Source of the DNA: Glycomyces sambucus | Lineage (GTDB): Bacteria > Actinomycetota > Actinomycetes > Mycobacteriales > Micromonosporaceae | DNA: 64,000 nt | Direction of reading: 5' to 3' | Assembly (NCBI RefSeq): GCF_900102815.1 | Contig: NZ_FNGF01000005.1 | Location: forward strand, 62,001-126,000 | In this document: positions 1 through 7,859 of the stretch, piece after piece | Layout: the number at the start of each line of letters is the position of its first letter | How positions within the stretch are numbered: the stretch's first letter is position 1 | The notes under the pieces: model-generated | The model's input: only the letters and a program-made list of their open reading frames with translations | Database searches by the model: none | What the model was told of the DNA's origin: nothing | Position numbers and translations under genes: made by a program

Positions 1-1
1 C

Positions 2-85
2 ATCATCGTCGTGGGCGGTGTCGTGCTGGTGAAGACCTTGGGCCGCAAGAAGCAGGCGGGCGACGGCGGGAAGACCGAGAGCTGA
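2..85 (+). CDS. C-terminal tail of an unidentified membrane protein (partial)
   Basis: The open frame entering from the left edge ends at TGA 83-85. It encodes a hydrophobic stretch (IIVVGGVVLV) followed by a basic, glycine-rich tail (KTLGRKKQAGDGGKTES). This looks like the last transmembrane helix and cytoplasmic tail of a membrane protein, but too little is visible to name a family. The 5' part lies outside the window. Confidence 0.5.
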   Translation: MIVVGGVVLVKTLGRKKQAGDGGKTES

Positions 86-117
86 CCGCCTCCCTGAGCG
101 GGCGGGATTTCCTTCGG

Positions 118-227
118 CTCAGGGACAGTTCACCTTCTCGGCAGTGCTACCTGCGACAGTGCCTCTGCCTCCTCAGGGACAGTTCACCCACTCGACAGTG
201 CTTCTGCCTCCTCAGGGACAGTTCACC
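118..227. repeat. Tandem copies of the moaE 3' end
   Basis: The 17-bp string CTCAGGGACAGTTCACC occurs at 118-134, 172-188 and 211-227. The last two copies belong to a 39-bp unit repeated nearly perfectly. On the minus strand each copy contains the last codons and stop of moaE (V-N-C-P-stop), so the real moaE end (211-227) is followed by two decayed copies of itself. The first copy is only partial and has a different flank. This accounts for most of the space between the left-edge gene and moaE. Confidence 0.85.
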
Positions 228-637
228 CATTCGTCGGTGCCGTCGTCGAAGAACTGGTGCTTCCAGATCGCCAGGCGCGCCTTGACCGCGTCCACGAGGT
301 CGGCGCAGGCGTCGAACGCCTCCTTGCGGTGCTCGGCGGCCACGGCCGCCACCAGCGCCGGGTCGCCGATCGCGAGGTCGCCGACCCGGTGCGAGACGAC
401 CACGCCGCGCACCCCGGGCCGCGCCGCGAACTCCTCGGCGATCCGCCGCAGCTCCTCGCCCGCGGACGGGTGGCCCTCGTAGGAGAGCGACAGCACCCCG
501 CGGCCGTGGTCGTGGTTGCGGACCACCCCGGCGAACGAGACGACCGCGCCGGCCTCGGCGGAGGCCGCCGTCCGCTCGTGCTCCTGCACATCGAGCGGGG
601 CGTCCACGACCCACGCCCGGATCACCGGATTGCCCAT
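212..637 (-). CDS. moaE: Molybdopterin synthase large subunit MoaE
   Basis: 141 aa, close to the usual MoaE length of about 150. MoaE is the catalytic large subunit of molybdopterin synthase. It transfers sulfur from MoaD thiocarboxylate to precursor Z (cPMP) in the cytoplasm. Family-like stretches are visible: GRGVLSLSYEGHP near residue 45, HRVGDLAIGDPAL near residue 82, HRKEAFDAC, and the lysine-bearing KARLAIWKHQFF near the C-terminus where active-site lysines normally lie. It is the last gene of the minus-strand moaC-mogA-moeA-moaE group, 30 nt after moeA. No moaD or moaA is present in the window. The final codons and stop lie in a tandem repeat (118-227), so the C-terminal residues WVNCP may have been shaped by a local duplication. 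Confidence 0.93.
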   Translation of the reverse strand: MGNPVIRAWVVDAPLDVQEHERTAASAEAGAVVSFAGVVRNHDHGRGVLSLSYEGHPSAGEELRRIAEEFAARPGVRGVVVSHRVGDLAIGDPALVAAVAAEHRKEAFDACADLVDAVKARLAIWKHQFFDDGTDEWVNCP

Positions 638-667
638 CGCCGTACTCCGTTCATCGCCGAATCCTGC

Positions 668-1831
668 TCACTGCCACACGCCAGGGACCGTCGCGAGGCC
701 GACCGTGCTCCCGGCCGCGGCCTCCGCATTCGGGGGGACCACGGCGAACCCGGCCGCGCCCGCGAGGCCGCGGAGCATCGCCGAGCCGTGGTGCGCGAGC
801 CGGCGCCCGGCCGGGTCGACCAGCGCGAGGTGCGTGAACGAGCCGCGGCCCGGCACGTCCTCGGCGAGTTCGACCGTGCGCAGTGGCGGCAGCGGCAGGC
901 CGCGCAGGCCCGCCAGCAGCGGTGCGACGACGGTGACGACCGCGATCACGGCCGACTGCGGGTTGCCGGGGAGCCCGGCCACGAATTTGCCGTCCGCGGT
1001 GCGCGCCAGGAGCATCGGGAAACCCGGGCGGACGGCGACGGTGTTGAGCACGTACTCGGCGCCGATCTCGGCGAGCGCGGCGTGCAGGTGGTCGACCGGG
1101 CCGACCATGGTGCCGCCGGTGGTGCACACCAGGTCGGCGTCGTTCAGGGCTTCGCGCAGGGCCGCGACGTGGGCTTCGAGGGTGTCCTCGACCGGGCCGA
1201 TGCTCGGCCCGGCGTCGGCGCCCGCGGCGGTGAGCAGGTGGGGGACCATCGGGCCGAGCGCGTCGCGGATGCGGCCCTTCCCGGAGACGCCGCTGGTGAG
1301 CAGCTCGTCGCCGAAGACCACGACCCGGGCGCGCGGGCGCCCGTGCGCGGGCAGCGTCAGGTGCCCGGCCGCGGCGGCGAGGCCGATCACCGGCGGGGTG
1401 ACGGGCGTGCCCGCGGGCAGCAGCTCCTCGCCGCCGCGGGCCTCCTCCCCGGCCTCGCGCCATTCGCGCGCGTGCGGGCCGGTGACGAAGCCGTCCTCGA
1501 CGGTGCCGCTCTCGAGCCGGATGACGCCGTCGGTGCCCTCGGGGACCTGCGCGCCGGTCGCGATCGTCACGGCCGCACCGGGTCCGATGGCGTCGGGGAC
1601 GTGCCCGGCGAGGACTTCGCCGCCGGTGCGCCACGGGCCCGGCCCGGCGACGGCCCAGCCGTCGACCGCGGAGGTCGGGAACGCGGGCAGGTCCGACACG
1701 GCCACGAGCGGTGCGGCGAGCGCCGAGCCGGCGGCCTCGTCGAACGACAGCTCGGCGGGGGCCGGCTTCGCGTCGTAGCCTGCGGCCCAAGCGGTCTCGC
1801 GGGCCTGGTCCCAGGCGATCGGGTCGGTCAT
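668..1831 (-). CDS. moeA: Molybdopterin molybdenumtransferase MoeA
   Basis: 387 aa, normal for MoeA. The protein inserts molybdate into adenylylated molybdopterin to form active cofactor. The N-terminal region has the family pattern (LPAFPTSAVDGWAV near residue 48, VTIATGAQVPEGTDGVI near residue 88). The central MoCF-type domain carries VVFGDELLTSG and CTTGGTMVGPVDHL, where the family usually has TTGGVSVG-x-D. A C-terminal beta domain follows (PVAVRPGFPMLLAR-like segment, then GLPGNPQSAVI). The start ATG overlaps the mogA stop by 4 nt, so translation is probably coupled. The sequence looks intact and functional. Confidence 0.94.
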   Translation of the reverse strand: MTDPIAWDQARETAWAAGYDAKPAPAELSFDEAAGSALAAPLVAVSDLPAFPTSAVDGWAVAGPGPWRTGGEVLAGHVPDAIGPGAAVTIATGAQVPEGTDGVIRLESGTVEDGFVTGPHAREWREAGEEARGGEELLPAGTPVTPPVIGLAAAAGHLTLPAHGRPRARVVVFGDELLTSGVSGKGRIRDALGPMVPHLLTAAGADAGPSIGPVEDTLEAHVAALREALNDADLVCTTGGTMVGPVDHLHAALAEIGAEYVLNTVAVRPGFPMLLARTADGKFVAGLPGNPQSAVIAVVTVVAPLLAGLRGLPLPPLRTVELAEDVPGRGSFTHLALVDPAGRRLAHHGSAMLRGLAGAAGFAVVPPNAEAAAGSTVGLATVPGVWQ

Positions 1832-2319
1832 GCGTTCCTCTCATGGTCGCCGTCGTGCAGCTGCGCCACGGCGTGCTCCACGAACCTCGCCGTGAGCACG
1901 GAGAGGCCGTCCTTCGCGGCGCCGCGCGAACCGGCGAGGTTCACGATCAGTGTCCTGGCCGAGACCCCGGCGATCCCGCGCGAGAGCGCCGCGTGCGGGG
2001 TCTTCGCGAGGCCGACCGCGCGGATCGCCTCGGCGATCCCGGGGACCTCGAAGTCCACGACCCGGCTGGTCTCCTCCGGGGTCAGGTCGTGCGTCGTCAG
2101 GCCGGTCCCGCCGGAGGTGACGACCAGGTCGGCGCCGGCGGCCACGGCCGCCCGGAGCGCGTCCCCGACCTCCTCGCCGTCGTGGACGACGACCGGGCCG
2201 GTCACGTCGAACCCGCAGGCGCGGAACCCCTCGGCCAGGATGGGCCCGGACTCGTCCTCGTAAACCCCGTCGGCCGCCCGGTTCGAGGCGACGACCACGG
2301 TGGCCTTCAGCGCCGCCAT
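1828..2319 (-). CDS. mog: Molybdopterin adenylyltransferase, MogA/MoaB family
   Basis: 163 aa from ATG 2317-2319, typical for stand-alone MogA/MoaB. It activates molybdopterin by adenylylation before MoeA inserts molybdenum. The N-terminus ATVVVASNRAADGVYEDESG, the VVTSGGTGLTTHDLTPE loop near residue 68 and the later FEVPGIAEAIR stretch match the family. The open frame runs further upstream, but that extension lies inside moaC in another frame and has no MogA similarity, so I place the start inside the moaC 3' end (13-nt overlap). The 3' end overlaps moeA by 4 nt. Whether it functions as MogA or MoaB cannot be told by eye. Confidence 0.9.
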   Translation of the reverse strand: MAALKATVVVASNRAADGVYEDESGPILAEGFRACGFDVTGPVVVHDGEEVGDALRAAVAAGADLVVTSGGTGLTTHDLTPEETSRVVDFEVPGIAEAIRAVGLAKTPHAALSRGIAGVSARTLIVNLAGSRGAAKDGLSVLTARFVEHAVAQLHDGDHERNA

Positions 2320-2774
2320 GCGCCGGTCTTCCCGCCGAGCTTCTCCTCGACCCGGACGTCGGTGATGACGGCGGCCGGGTCGACGGCCTTGACCATGTCG
2401 ACGAGGGTGAGGCCCGCGACGGACACGGCCGTCAGCGCCTCCATCTCGACGCCGGTGCGGTCGGCGGTCTTGACGCGGGCGGCGATGTCCACGCCCTCGT
2501 CGGTGACCGTCAGCTCGACCTTCACGCCGCTGATCGCGATCGGGTGGCACAGGGGCACCAGGTCGGGCGTGCGCTTCGCGGCCATGATGCCCGCGATGCG
2601 GGCGGTGGCGAGCGCGTCGCCCTTGGCCAGGGAGTTCTCGCGCAGGGCGGCGACCACTTCCGGTGTGGTCCGGAGCCTCCCGGTGGCCAGGGCCGAGCGC
2701 TGGGACACGTCCTTGCCGGACACGTCCACCATCCGGGCCGCGCCGCTGGAGTCCACGTGGGTCAGGTCTGCCAT
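2307..2774 (-). CDS. moaC: Cyclic pyranopterin monophosphate synthase MoaC
   Basis: 155 aa, the usual MoaC size. MoaC turns the MoaA product into cyclic pyranopterin monophosphate, the first stable molybdopterin intermediate. Diagnostic stretches are MVDVSGKDVSQRSA near residue 15, AGIMAAKRTPDLVPLCHP near residue 60 (the conserved LCHP), and TGVEMEALTAVSVAGLTL followed by DMVKA near residue 118. I chose ATG 2772-2774 because family similarity begins right after it and a -10-like TAGACT lies 7 nt upstream, implying a leaderless mRNA. It is the first gene of the Moco operon. Confidence 0.95.
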   Translation of the reverse strand: MADLTHVDSSGAARMVDVSGKDVSQRSALATGRLRTTPEVVAALRENSLAKGDALATARIAGIMAAKRTPDLVPLCHPIAISGVKVELTVTDEGVDIAARVKTADRTGVEMEALTAVSVAGLTLVDMVKAVDPAAVITDVRVEEKLGGKTGAWRR

Positions 2775-2781
2775 GCAGCGA

Positions 2782-2787
2782 AGTCTA
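2782..2787 (-). promoter_or_regulatory. -10 element of the moaC operon
   Basis: TAGACT on the minus strand sits 7 nt before the moaC ATG. That spacing puts the transcription start at or next to the start codon, as in leaderless actinobacterial mRNAs. No clear -35 box is seen. Confidence 0.5.
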
Positions 2788-2884
2788 GCCGCGGTGGCGG
2801 ACACGGGACCGCTCCCGCGGACGCGGCGCCGGGCGCCGGGCCACTTCGCGGTCCGGCCCCGGATCCGCGCCCGGGGACCTGTAT

Positions 2885-2890
2885 TAGCGT
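2885..2890 (+). promoter_or_regulatory. -10 element of the small membrane-protein pair
   Basis: TAGCGT lies 7 nt upstream of GTG 2898. This suggests a leaderless transcript divergent from moaC. Confidence 0.45.
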
Positions 2891-2897
2891 CGGGTGC

Positions 2898-3266
2898 GTG
2901 ATCGAATGGCTGTACCTCGCCGCCCAGGCCGCCGCGCTGGCGATGAGCGCCTGGTTCTTCGTGGAGACGGCGCGCTCGCAGCGGGTGGGCCGCCGCCATG
3001 TCGTCGGCGTCGCCGTCCTGGAGGCGTTCGTGCTCGCGCAGCTCGTCGCCGGGATCGCGATCGTGCCGGGCGAGGACGGCTCCGGCGCGGGCCTGTTCTT
3101 CTCGTACCTGGTGACGGCGCTGCTGGTGCCGGTGGCGGCGCTGTTCTGGGGTTCGATCGACCGCAGCCGGTGGGGGATCGGGACGGCCGCGGCCTCCGGC
3201 GTCGTCGTCGCGGCGCTGCTGCTGCGCATCCACCAGATCTGGGAGTTCCAGATCCATGTCGGCTGA
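2898..3266 (+). CDS. Small integral membrane protein, unknown function
   Basis: 122 aa from GTG 2898. Four hydrophobic segments are visible at about residues 3-20, 34-53, 60-80 and 90-105, separated by short charged loops (ETARSQRVGRRH; DRSRWG). There is no signal peptide, enzyme motif or recognised domain. The start is set by the -10-like TAGCGT just upstream; a longer open frame runs antisense through moaC and is discarded. The 3' end overlaps the next membrane-protein gene by 11 nt, so the two are probably co-translated and may form a complex. Function unknown. Confidence 0.7.
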   Translation: MIEWLYLAAQAAALAMSAWFFVETARSQRVGRRHVVGVAVLEAFVLAQLVAGIAIVPGEDGSGAGLFFSYLVTALLVPVAALFWGSIDRSRWGIGTAAASGVVVAALLLRIHQIWEFQIHVG

Positions 3267-3669
3267 ACCGCAGGCGCGGGCCCCGCGGACGCTCGCGGAC
3301 GGCTTCGGCCGCCTCATCGTGCTCGTGTACGTGGTCTTCGCGGTCTCCGCGGGGGCCCGCGCGGGCTACCAGGTGGCGACCAAGTTCGCGGACGCGCCGC
3401 TGAGCTTCACGCTGAGCGCCGTCGCCGCCGCGATCTACCTGGTGGCGGCCGTGGCGATCATCCGCGGCGCGGCCCGGACCGCGCTGGTCGCGGTCGGGAT
3501 CGAGCTGGCCGGCGTGGTCGCGGTGGGGGCCTTGAGCTTCGCGGACCCGGACTGGTTCCCCGAGCCGTCGGTGTGGTCCCACTTCGGGTCGGGCTACGGG
3601 TACGTGCCGCTGGTGCTCCCGGTCGTCGGGCTGGTGTATCTCCTCAAGCGCCGCAAGGCCGCGCGTTAA
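3256..3669 (+). CDS. Small integral membrane protein, unknown function
   Basis: 137 aa. After a cytoplasmic-looking N-terminus (MSAEPQARAPRTLADGFGR) there are four hydrophobic segments at roughly 20-36, 52-70, 76-95 and 113-130. A positively charged tail (KRRKAAR) predicts a cytoplasmic C-terminus. Conserved-looking acidic/aromatic residues (DPDWFPEPSVWSHFGSGYGY) precede the last helix. It overlaps the upstream membrane-protein gene by 11 nt and converges with the minus-strand gene ending at 3666 (4-nt overlap of 3' ends). No family is recognised. Confidence 0.7.
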   Translation: MSAEPQARAPRTLADGFGRLIVLVYVVFAVSAGARAGYQVATKFADAPLSFTLSAVAAAIYLVAAVAIIRGAARTALVAVGIELAGVVAVGALSFADPDWFPEPSVWSHFGSGYGYVPLVLPVVGLVYLLKRRKAAR

Positions 3670-4292
3670 CTGAAGAACCCGAGGCACGCGACGATCAGCG
3701 TCGAGCCGCACAGGACGAGCCCGAGGCGGAAGTTCCGCTCCAGCTTCGCGTGCTCGTCGCCGATGCGCGGGCGCGAGGCGACCCCGATCGTGAGCCAGCC
3801 CAGGCAGAACGCGGCGAGCGGTGTCGCGATGAGGATCGCGGCGAGCCCGAACACGCCGAGCGGCCCGTCGGCGCGCACGGTCCGGAGCACGAAGAGCTGC
3901 ACCAGGACGCAGGCGAGCGCGAACACCCCGTAGACGAGCCCGTTGCGCTCGTCCGCTCTCCAGCGCGGCAGCCACGGCGCCCGGTGCGCCAGGTACTCGG
4001 CGTCTTCGAGTTCCGCCTCGGCCGTGTGCAGGTCCTGTTCGGCGGCGGCGAGTTCGGCGTTCGGGTCGGCGAGGGGCGCGGGCGCGGCGGCGCGCTGCGG
4101 GGGTGCGGTGCGGGCGGCGCGGGCGAGTTCGTCCACGGCGGCCCGCTGCGAGGCGGCCTGCTCGGCGATCCGCTGGGTGCGCTGGCCGAGGGTCTCGGCG
4201 ACGGTGGCGGTGCGCGCGGCGGCCTCGTCGGCGGTGCGGCGGGCCTCGTCGAGGCGCCGGAGTTGGGCGAGGTAGTCGTCGAAGGCGCTCAC
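3666..4292 (-). CDS. Coiled-coil protein with C-terminal membrane helices, FtsK partner
   Basis: 208 aa from GTG 4290-4292, which overlaps the FtsK-like gene upstream by 4 nt. Residues 1-110 are an Ala/Glu/Gln/Arg-rich helical region (DDYLAQLRRLDEARRTADEA and onward) predicted to be a coiled coil. They are followed by AEQDLHTAEAELEDAEYLAH and then three hydrophobic segments (about 127-143, 150-172 and 194-207). The longer open frame upstream is the reverse side of the ATPase gene. Tight coupling to the ATPase and the coil-plus-membrane design suggest it tethers or regulates the FtsK-like protein at the membrane. This is inference; no named domain was recognised. Confidence 0.7.
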   Translation of the reverse strand: MSAFDDYLAQLRRLDEARRTADEAAARTATVAETLGQRTQRIAEQAASQRAAVDELARAARTAPPQRAAAPAPLADPNAELAAAEQDLHTAEAELEDAEYLAHRAPWLPRWRADERNGLVYGVFALACVLVQLFVLRTVRADGPLGVFGLAAILIATPLAAFCLGWLTIGVASRPRIGDEHAKLERNFRLGLVLCGSTLIVACLGFFS

Positions 4293-6724
4293 GGGCGGGT
4301 CCTCTCGATCGCGGTGGCCTCGTTCGGGGTGCCGCCGCTGCGCTGCGGGCCGGGCCCGTGGCCTTCGGGGCGCGAGAACGGGACGATCAGCCGCCCGCCC
4401 GCGGTGTCGGCGTGCCGGTCGACCAGGAGCGCGCGTCCGGGCCGGGGGCTCCAGTGCTGGAACTGGGGCCCGAAGTGGCCCATGATCTCGCTGCCGGGGA
4501 GGTTGAGGACGAGCGCGCAGGCGACGTCCTCGCGTCCGGCGGAGCCGCCGATGTCGTCGGTGAAGCGGCGGAGGTTGCGCCACCAGCCGAGGAGGTGGAC
4601 CCCGCGGGCGGGGCCGGTGCGCAGGAGGTCGCGGAGGGCCTTCTGGCCCTTGGTGTCCAGGGCCGCGGCGTCGAGGCCCCACGCGGCGAGGACGGTGCCG
4701 TCGGGGACGGCCGCGAGCTGCGCCGCGAACGCGTCGGGGGCGACCTGGGCGCTGGTGCGGCGCAGGTCGGCGTGGCCGGTGAAGTCGGCGCCCCACACCT
4801 GGGCGCCGTTGCCGGCGAGGGCTTCGACGGCCGCTTCGAGGGCTTCGCCGCCGACGGGGTCGGAGCCGAGGACGGCGAGGTTGCGGCCGGGGCGCCGGTC
4901 GAGGTCGGCGCCGGCGGCGGCGAGGTGGAGCGACACCTCGCGGCCCAGGAGCGCGCGTCCCGGTCGCCGTTCGCCCGGCAGGGTGTCGGCGAGGTGGACG
5001 GGCCGGTAGCCGTAGAAGACGCGGGGCGCGCCGACGCCCGCGTGGGCGCGCCCGAGCTGTTCGCGCAGCCGCAGCATGACCTCGGCGTCGGTGTCGGGGA
5101 AGCGGGCGATGCGGTCGGCCCCGGCGGTGCCGCCCTCGGGGTTGACGACGACCTGCCCGAGCGAGATCCGCGCGGCGGCATCGTTGTTGGGTTCGAGGAC
5201 GGTGCGCGCGCCGGGGAGGGCGATGCGCATCGGGAACTGCCCGAAGATCGAGTCCTTCTTGGCCCACAGGGCCTCGATGCCGGAGATCGTCTGCGAGGCG
5301 AGCACGAGGTGGACGCCGTAGGAGCGGCCCTTGCGGGCCAGGTTCTCCAGGAGCGCCACGGCTTCGGAGGCGACCCGGTCGTTCCCGGCCAGGAGCACCT
5401 GGAACTCGTCGGCGACGCACACGATCCGCGGGTACGCCTCGTGCTGCCGGAGTCCGGCGAAGGAGTTGGTGCCGTAGCGCTTCATGACGTTGGAGCGCCG
5501 CGTCATCTCCTCGTTCAGGGTCTTGAGGACGGCGAGGCCGTACTCGCGGTCGGACTCGACGCCGACGGCGCGGGCGTGCGGGATGAAGCTGGGGTCGCGC
5601 TCGGTCGGGATGAACTCGGTGAACGACACGCCCTCCTTGAAGTCGAGGAGGAACAGCGCCAGATCGGAAGGGGCGTAACGGGAGGCGAGCCCGTAGAGGA
5701 CGTCGAGGAGGAACACGGTCTTGCCGCCGCCGGTGCGCCCGCCGACGAGCCAGTGCGGGGTCGCGTCGTCGAAGCGCAGCCGCACCTCCCCGGCGGCGTC
5801 GCGTCCGATGAGGACTTCGAGGCCGCGGGCCGGGTCGCCGGACTCGGGGGCGGGCGGGATGAGGTCGGCGAACGAGAGGGTCGCGGCGGCCTTGGCGCGC
5901 TCGGCGAGCCGCGCGGCCTCCCCGGCGACGAAGGACGGGTCGGGGGCGTCGGGCCAGGCCACGGGCGCGGCGAGGCGGTCGCCGCGGCCGAACGGCGCCG
6001 CGGGCGGGTTGGTGACCTCCACGCGGTCGCCGGCGGCGTGCATGACGGCCGCCTGCGGGAGGTCGGGGAGGCCGCAGCCGAGGACCGTGACCCCGTGCGC
6101 GAGACCGGATCTGGCGAGGGCGTCGATGCGTTCGACGAGGGTGCGCGGGGCGTCGCCGAGGGAGGCGACGACGAGCAGGAGCCGGTCGGTGCGCCGGCCC
6201 GCGATGTGGTCGGCCACTTGGGATTCGGCGCGGGCGACGGCGTCGGCGGCGGCCCGGGCGTCGGTGGCGACCGCCTCGATGACGCCCGCGTCGGCGAGGG
6301 GGCGCAGGGCCGCGAACGTGGCCCCGAGGGTGGCGGTGTCGATGCCGACCACCCGCAGCCCGTTCGGTTCGCGGGAGGCGACCGCGTGCAGGACCGCGGT
6401 CCGCACCAGGGCCGCGACGCCCTCGACGCGGGCGTCGACGGAGGTCGCGAGGTGCCCGCGGGCGCCGAACGGCACGAGCAGCGGGATCGAGCGGCCCTCG
6501 TGGAGGACCACGCGTCCGGCCTGGAGGAGTTCGGGATCGGCCCCGAGCTGCTGCGCCGAGGCGGTCGCGGCGTCGGATATCTGACGCTCGGCGGCGAGGA
6601 GCGCGGGGTCCACAGGGGTCTGGAACGCGGCGTCGCCGAGGCGCCGCGCGGCGGCCCCGGCCCGTGCCGCGGCCGCGTCGCACGCCGCCGCCGCGTTCGC
6701 CAGTGCAGTCTGGAAACCGGGCAC
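4289..6724 (-). CDS. FtsK/SpoIIIE-type DNA translocase-like ATPase
   Basis: 811 aa. The core carries a Walker A GGRTGGGKT with Lys about 335 and a Walker B RIVCVADEFQ with Asp about 439. After it come SYGVHLVLASQTISGIEALW and FGQFPMRIALPG, characteristic of FtsK/SpoIIIE ATPases. Residues 1-300 form a helical region plus a Rossmann-like domain (LLLVVASLGDAPRTLVERID). A third, degenerate ATPase-like domain follows about residue 590 (NLAVLGSDPVGGEALEAAVE). There are no N-terminal membrane helices, unlike chromosomal FtsK, and no gamma domain is seen. Membrane attachment may come from the coupled downstream coiled-coil protein. It is divergently transcribed from the YqiJ-flotillin-AAA genes, and this arrangement suggests a membrane-associated DNA-processing or stress module rather than cell-division FtsK. 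Confidence 0.85.
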   Translation of the reverse strand: MPGFQTALANAAAACDAAAARAGAAARRLGDAAFQTPVDPALLAAERQISDAATASAQQLGADPELLQAGRVVLHEGRSIPLLVPFGARGHLATSVDARVEGVAALVRTAVLHAVASREPNGLRVVGIDTATLGATFAALRPLADAGVIEAVATDARAAADAVARAESQVADHIAGRRTDRLLLVVASLGDAPRTLVERIDALARSGLAHGVTVLGCGLPDLPQAAVMHAAGDRVEVTNPPAAPFGRGDRLAAPVAWPDAPDPSFVAGEAARLAERAKAAATLSFADLIPPAPESGDPARGLEVLIGRDAAGEVRLRFDDATPHWLVGGRTGGGKTVFLLDVLYGLASRYAPSDLALFLLDFKEGVSFTEFIPTERDPSFIPHARAVGVESDREYGLAVLKTLNEEMTRRSNVMKRYGTNSFAGLRQHEAYPRIVCVADEFQVLLAGNDRVASEAVALLENLARKGRSYGVHLVLASQTISGIEALWAKKDSIFGQFPMRIALPGARTVLEPNNDAAARISLGQVVVNPEGGTAGADRIARFPDTDAEVMLRLREQLGRAHAGVGAPRVFYGYRPVHLADTLPGERRPGRALLGREVSLHLAAAGADLDRRPGRNLAVLGSDPVGGEALEAAVEALAGNGAQVWGADFTGHADLRRTSAQVAPDAFAAQLAAVPDGTVLAAWGLDAAALDTKGQKALRDLLRTGPARGVHLLGWWRNLRRFTDDIGGSAGREDVACALVLNLPGSEIMGHFGPQFQHWSPRPGRALLVDRHADTAGGRLIVPFSRPEGHGPGPQRSGGTPNEATAIERTRP

Positions 6725-7061
6725 CTGGCCTCCCCTTCAAGCGGGTTCGGGACCGCACCGGGCGCGCCCGGCCGGCGACTGTACAACCGGTCACACCTTA
6801 TCGCGGGACGGCACCGCGCGCCCCTCCCCGGGCGGCAGGGCGGGCGCGAACGTCCGCTTTGCGCGACCTTCCCCCGATGGGACGCGTGCACTACCCTAGA
6901 AGCAAGCCCGATCTCGCTGACCCGCGAGTGCCCTGACCCGCCATCCCGCGGCGTGCGGAACGCCCCGCGCCCCGCGGCCCACAGAACCGACGACGCGACC
7001 CGAGCGCCGCCCAGCGGCGTCCCCGGCCGTCCCCGGATCCGCCGAGAAGGACCCGTGCCCC
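6725..7061. other. Divergent intergenic region between ATPase and YqiJ-like genes
   Basis: This 337-nt GC-rich spacer should hold the promoters for both arms of the module. The only hexamer I can point to is a plus-strand TACCCT at 6892-6897, which would give a leader of about 160 nt for the YqiJ-like gene. No operator, riboswitch or coding sequence was recognised. Confidence 0.4.
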
Positions 7062-7721
7062 ATGAGTGAGTTCCTGGACATCGCCCTTTCCTTCCCTCCG
7101 GTCGTCTTCTCCTTCGGACTCGTCCTGGTGGTCCTGTACTGGCTGGCGGTCGTCATCGGGGCGCTGGACGTGGACGTGGTCGACGTCGGCGACCCGGAGG
7201 TCGGGATCGAGGCCGGCGGGTTCTGGGGCGCGTTCGGGTTCGGCGCGGTGCCCTTCACCGTGGTGCTGTCGCTGTGGATCACCCTGGGCTGGATCGTGAC
7301 CGTCCTCGGCACCACCTGGGTGCGCAGCGCCGACGTGTTCATCCCGCCCGCGGCCTCCGGCACCGCCGTGCTCGTGGCCGGCCTCGGCGTCGGCATGCTC
7401 GGCGCGAAGCTCCTCACCCGGCCGCTCGCGCGCCTCTTCGACGACGCCCCCGCGACCGCCCACGCCGACCTCGTCGGCAAGGTGTGCGTCGTGCGCACCG
7501 GCACCGTGACCCTCGACTCGGGGCAGGCGGAGGTCATCGACGAGGAGGGCGCGGTGATCCTCATCAACGTCCGGCGCTCCCCGCACGAGCCCGAAGGGGT
7601 CGACGACAGCCTCTTCGTGCGCCATTCGAAGGTCGTCGTATTCGACTACGACGAGCTCGACCAGGTCTTCCTCGTCGTCCCGGTGTCATTCCCGCCGGAC
7701 ATCGCCGTGCTTGAGGCATAA
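7062..7721 (+). CDS. YqiJ/NfeD-like membrane protein with OB-fold tail
   Basis: 219 aa. Membrane helices are seen at about residues 12-34, 50-95 (two segments around GAFGFGAVPFTVVLSLWITLG) and 104-120. A soluble C-terminal beta-rich domain from about 135 onward (DLVGKVCVVRTGTVTLDSGQ, then VRHSKVVVFDYDELDQVFLV) fits the NfeD/YqiJ OB-fold. Proteins of this class pair with flotillins (YqiJ-YqiK, NfeD-SPFH) and are thought to organise membrane microdomains. The next gene is indeed a flotillin, 138 nt downstream. The ATG is preceded by a purine-rich GAGAAGGA. The identification rests on layout and context. Confidence 0.75.
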   Translation: MSEFLDIALSFPPVVFSFGLVLVVLYWLAVVIGALDVDVVDVGDPEVGIEAGGFWGAFGFGAVPFTVVLSLWITLGWIVTVLGTTWVRSADVFIPPAASGTAVLVAGLGVGMLGAKLLTRPLARLFDDAPATAHADLVGKVCVVRTGTVTLDSGQAEVIDEEGAVILINVRRSPHEPEGVDDSLFVRHSKVVVFDYDELDQVFLVVPVSFPPDIAVLEA

Positions 7722-7859
7722 GGGTTCTTCGCCGAATTCGCCCCTCCCCCATTCGTGCCGCCGGTGCGTTCGCGGACCCCGCAAGGGGCGGGACTTGGCT
7801 ATCGTGGTGCCACGCCCGTAACTCACGACCCCCTCGATGTCTCGTTAGGAACCCACCGA

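Noticed and set aside
257-2263. 668-codon plus-strand frame across moaE/moeA/mogA
   Set aside because: Antisense shadow of three recognisable Moco genes; Arg/Gly-rich nonsense composition.
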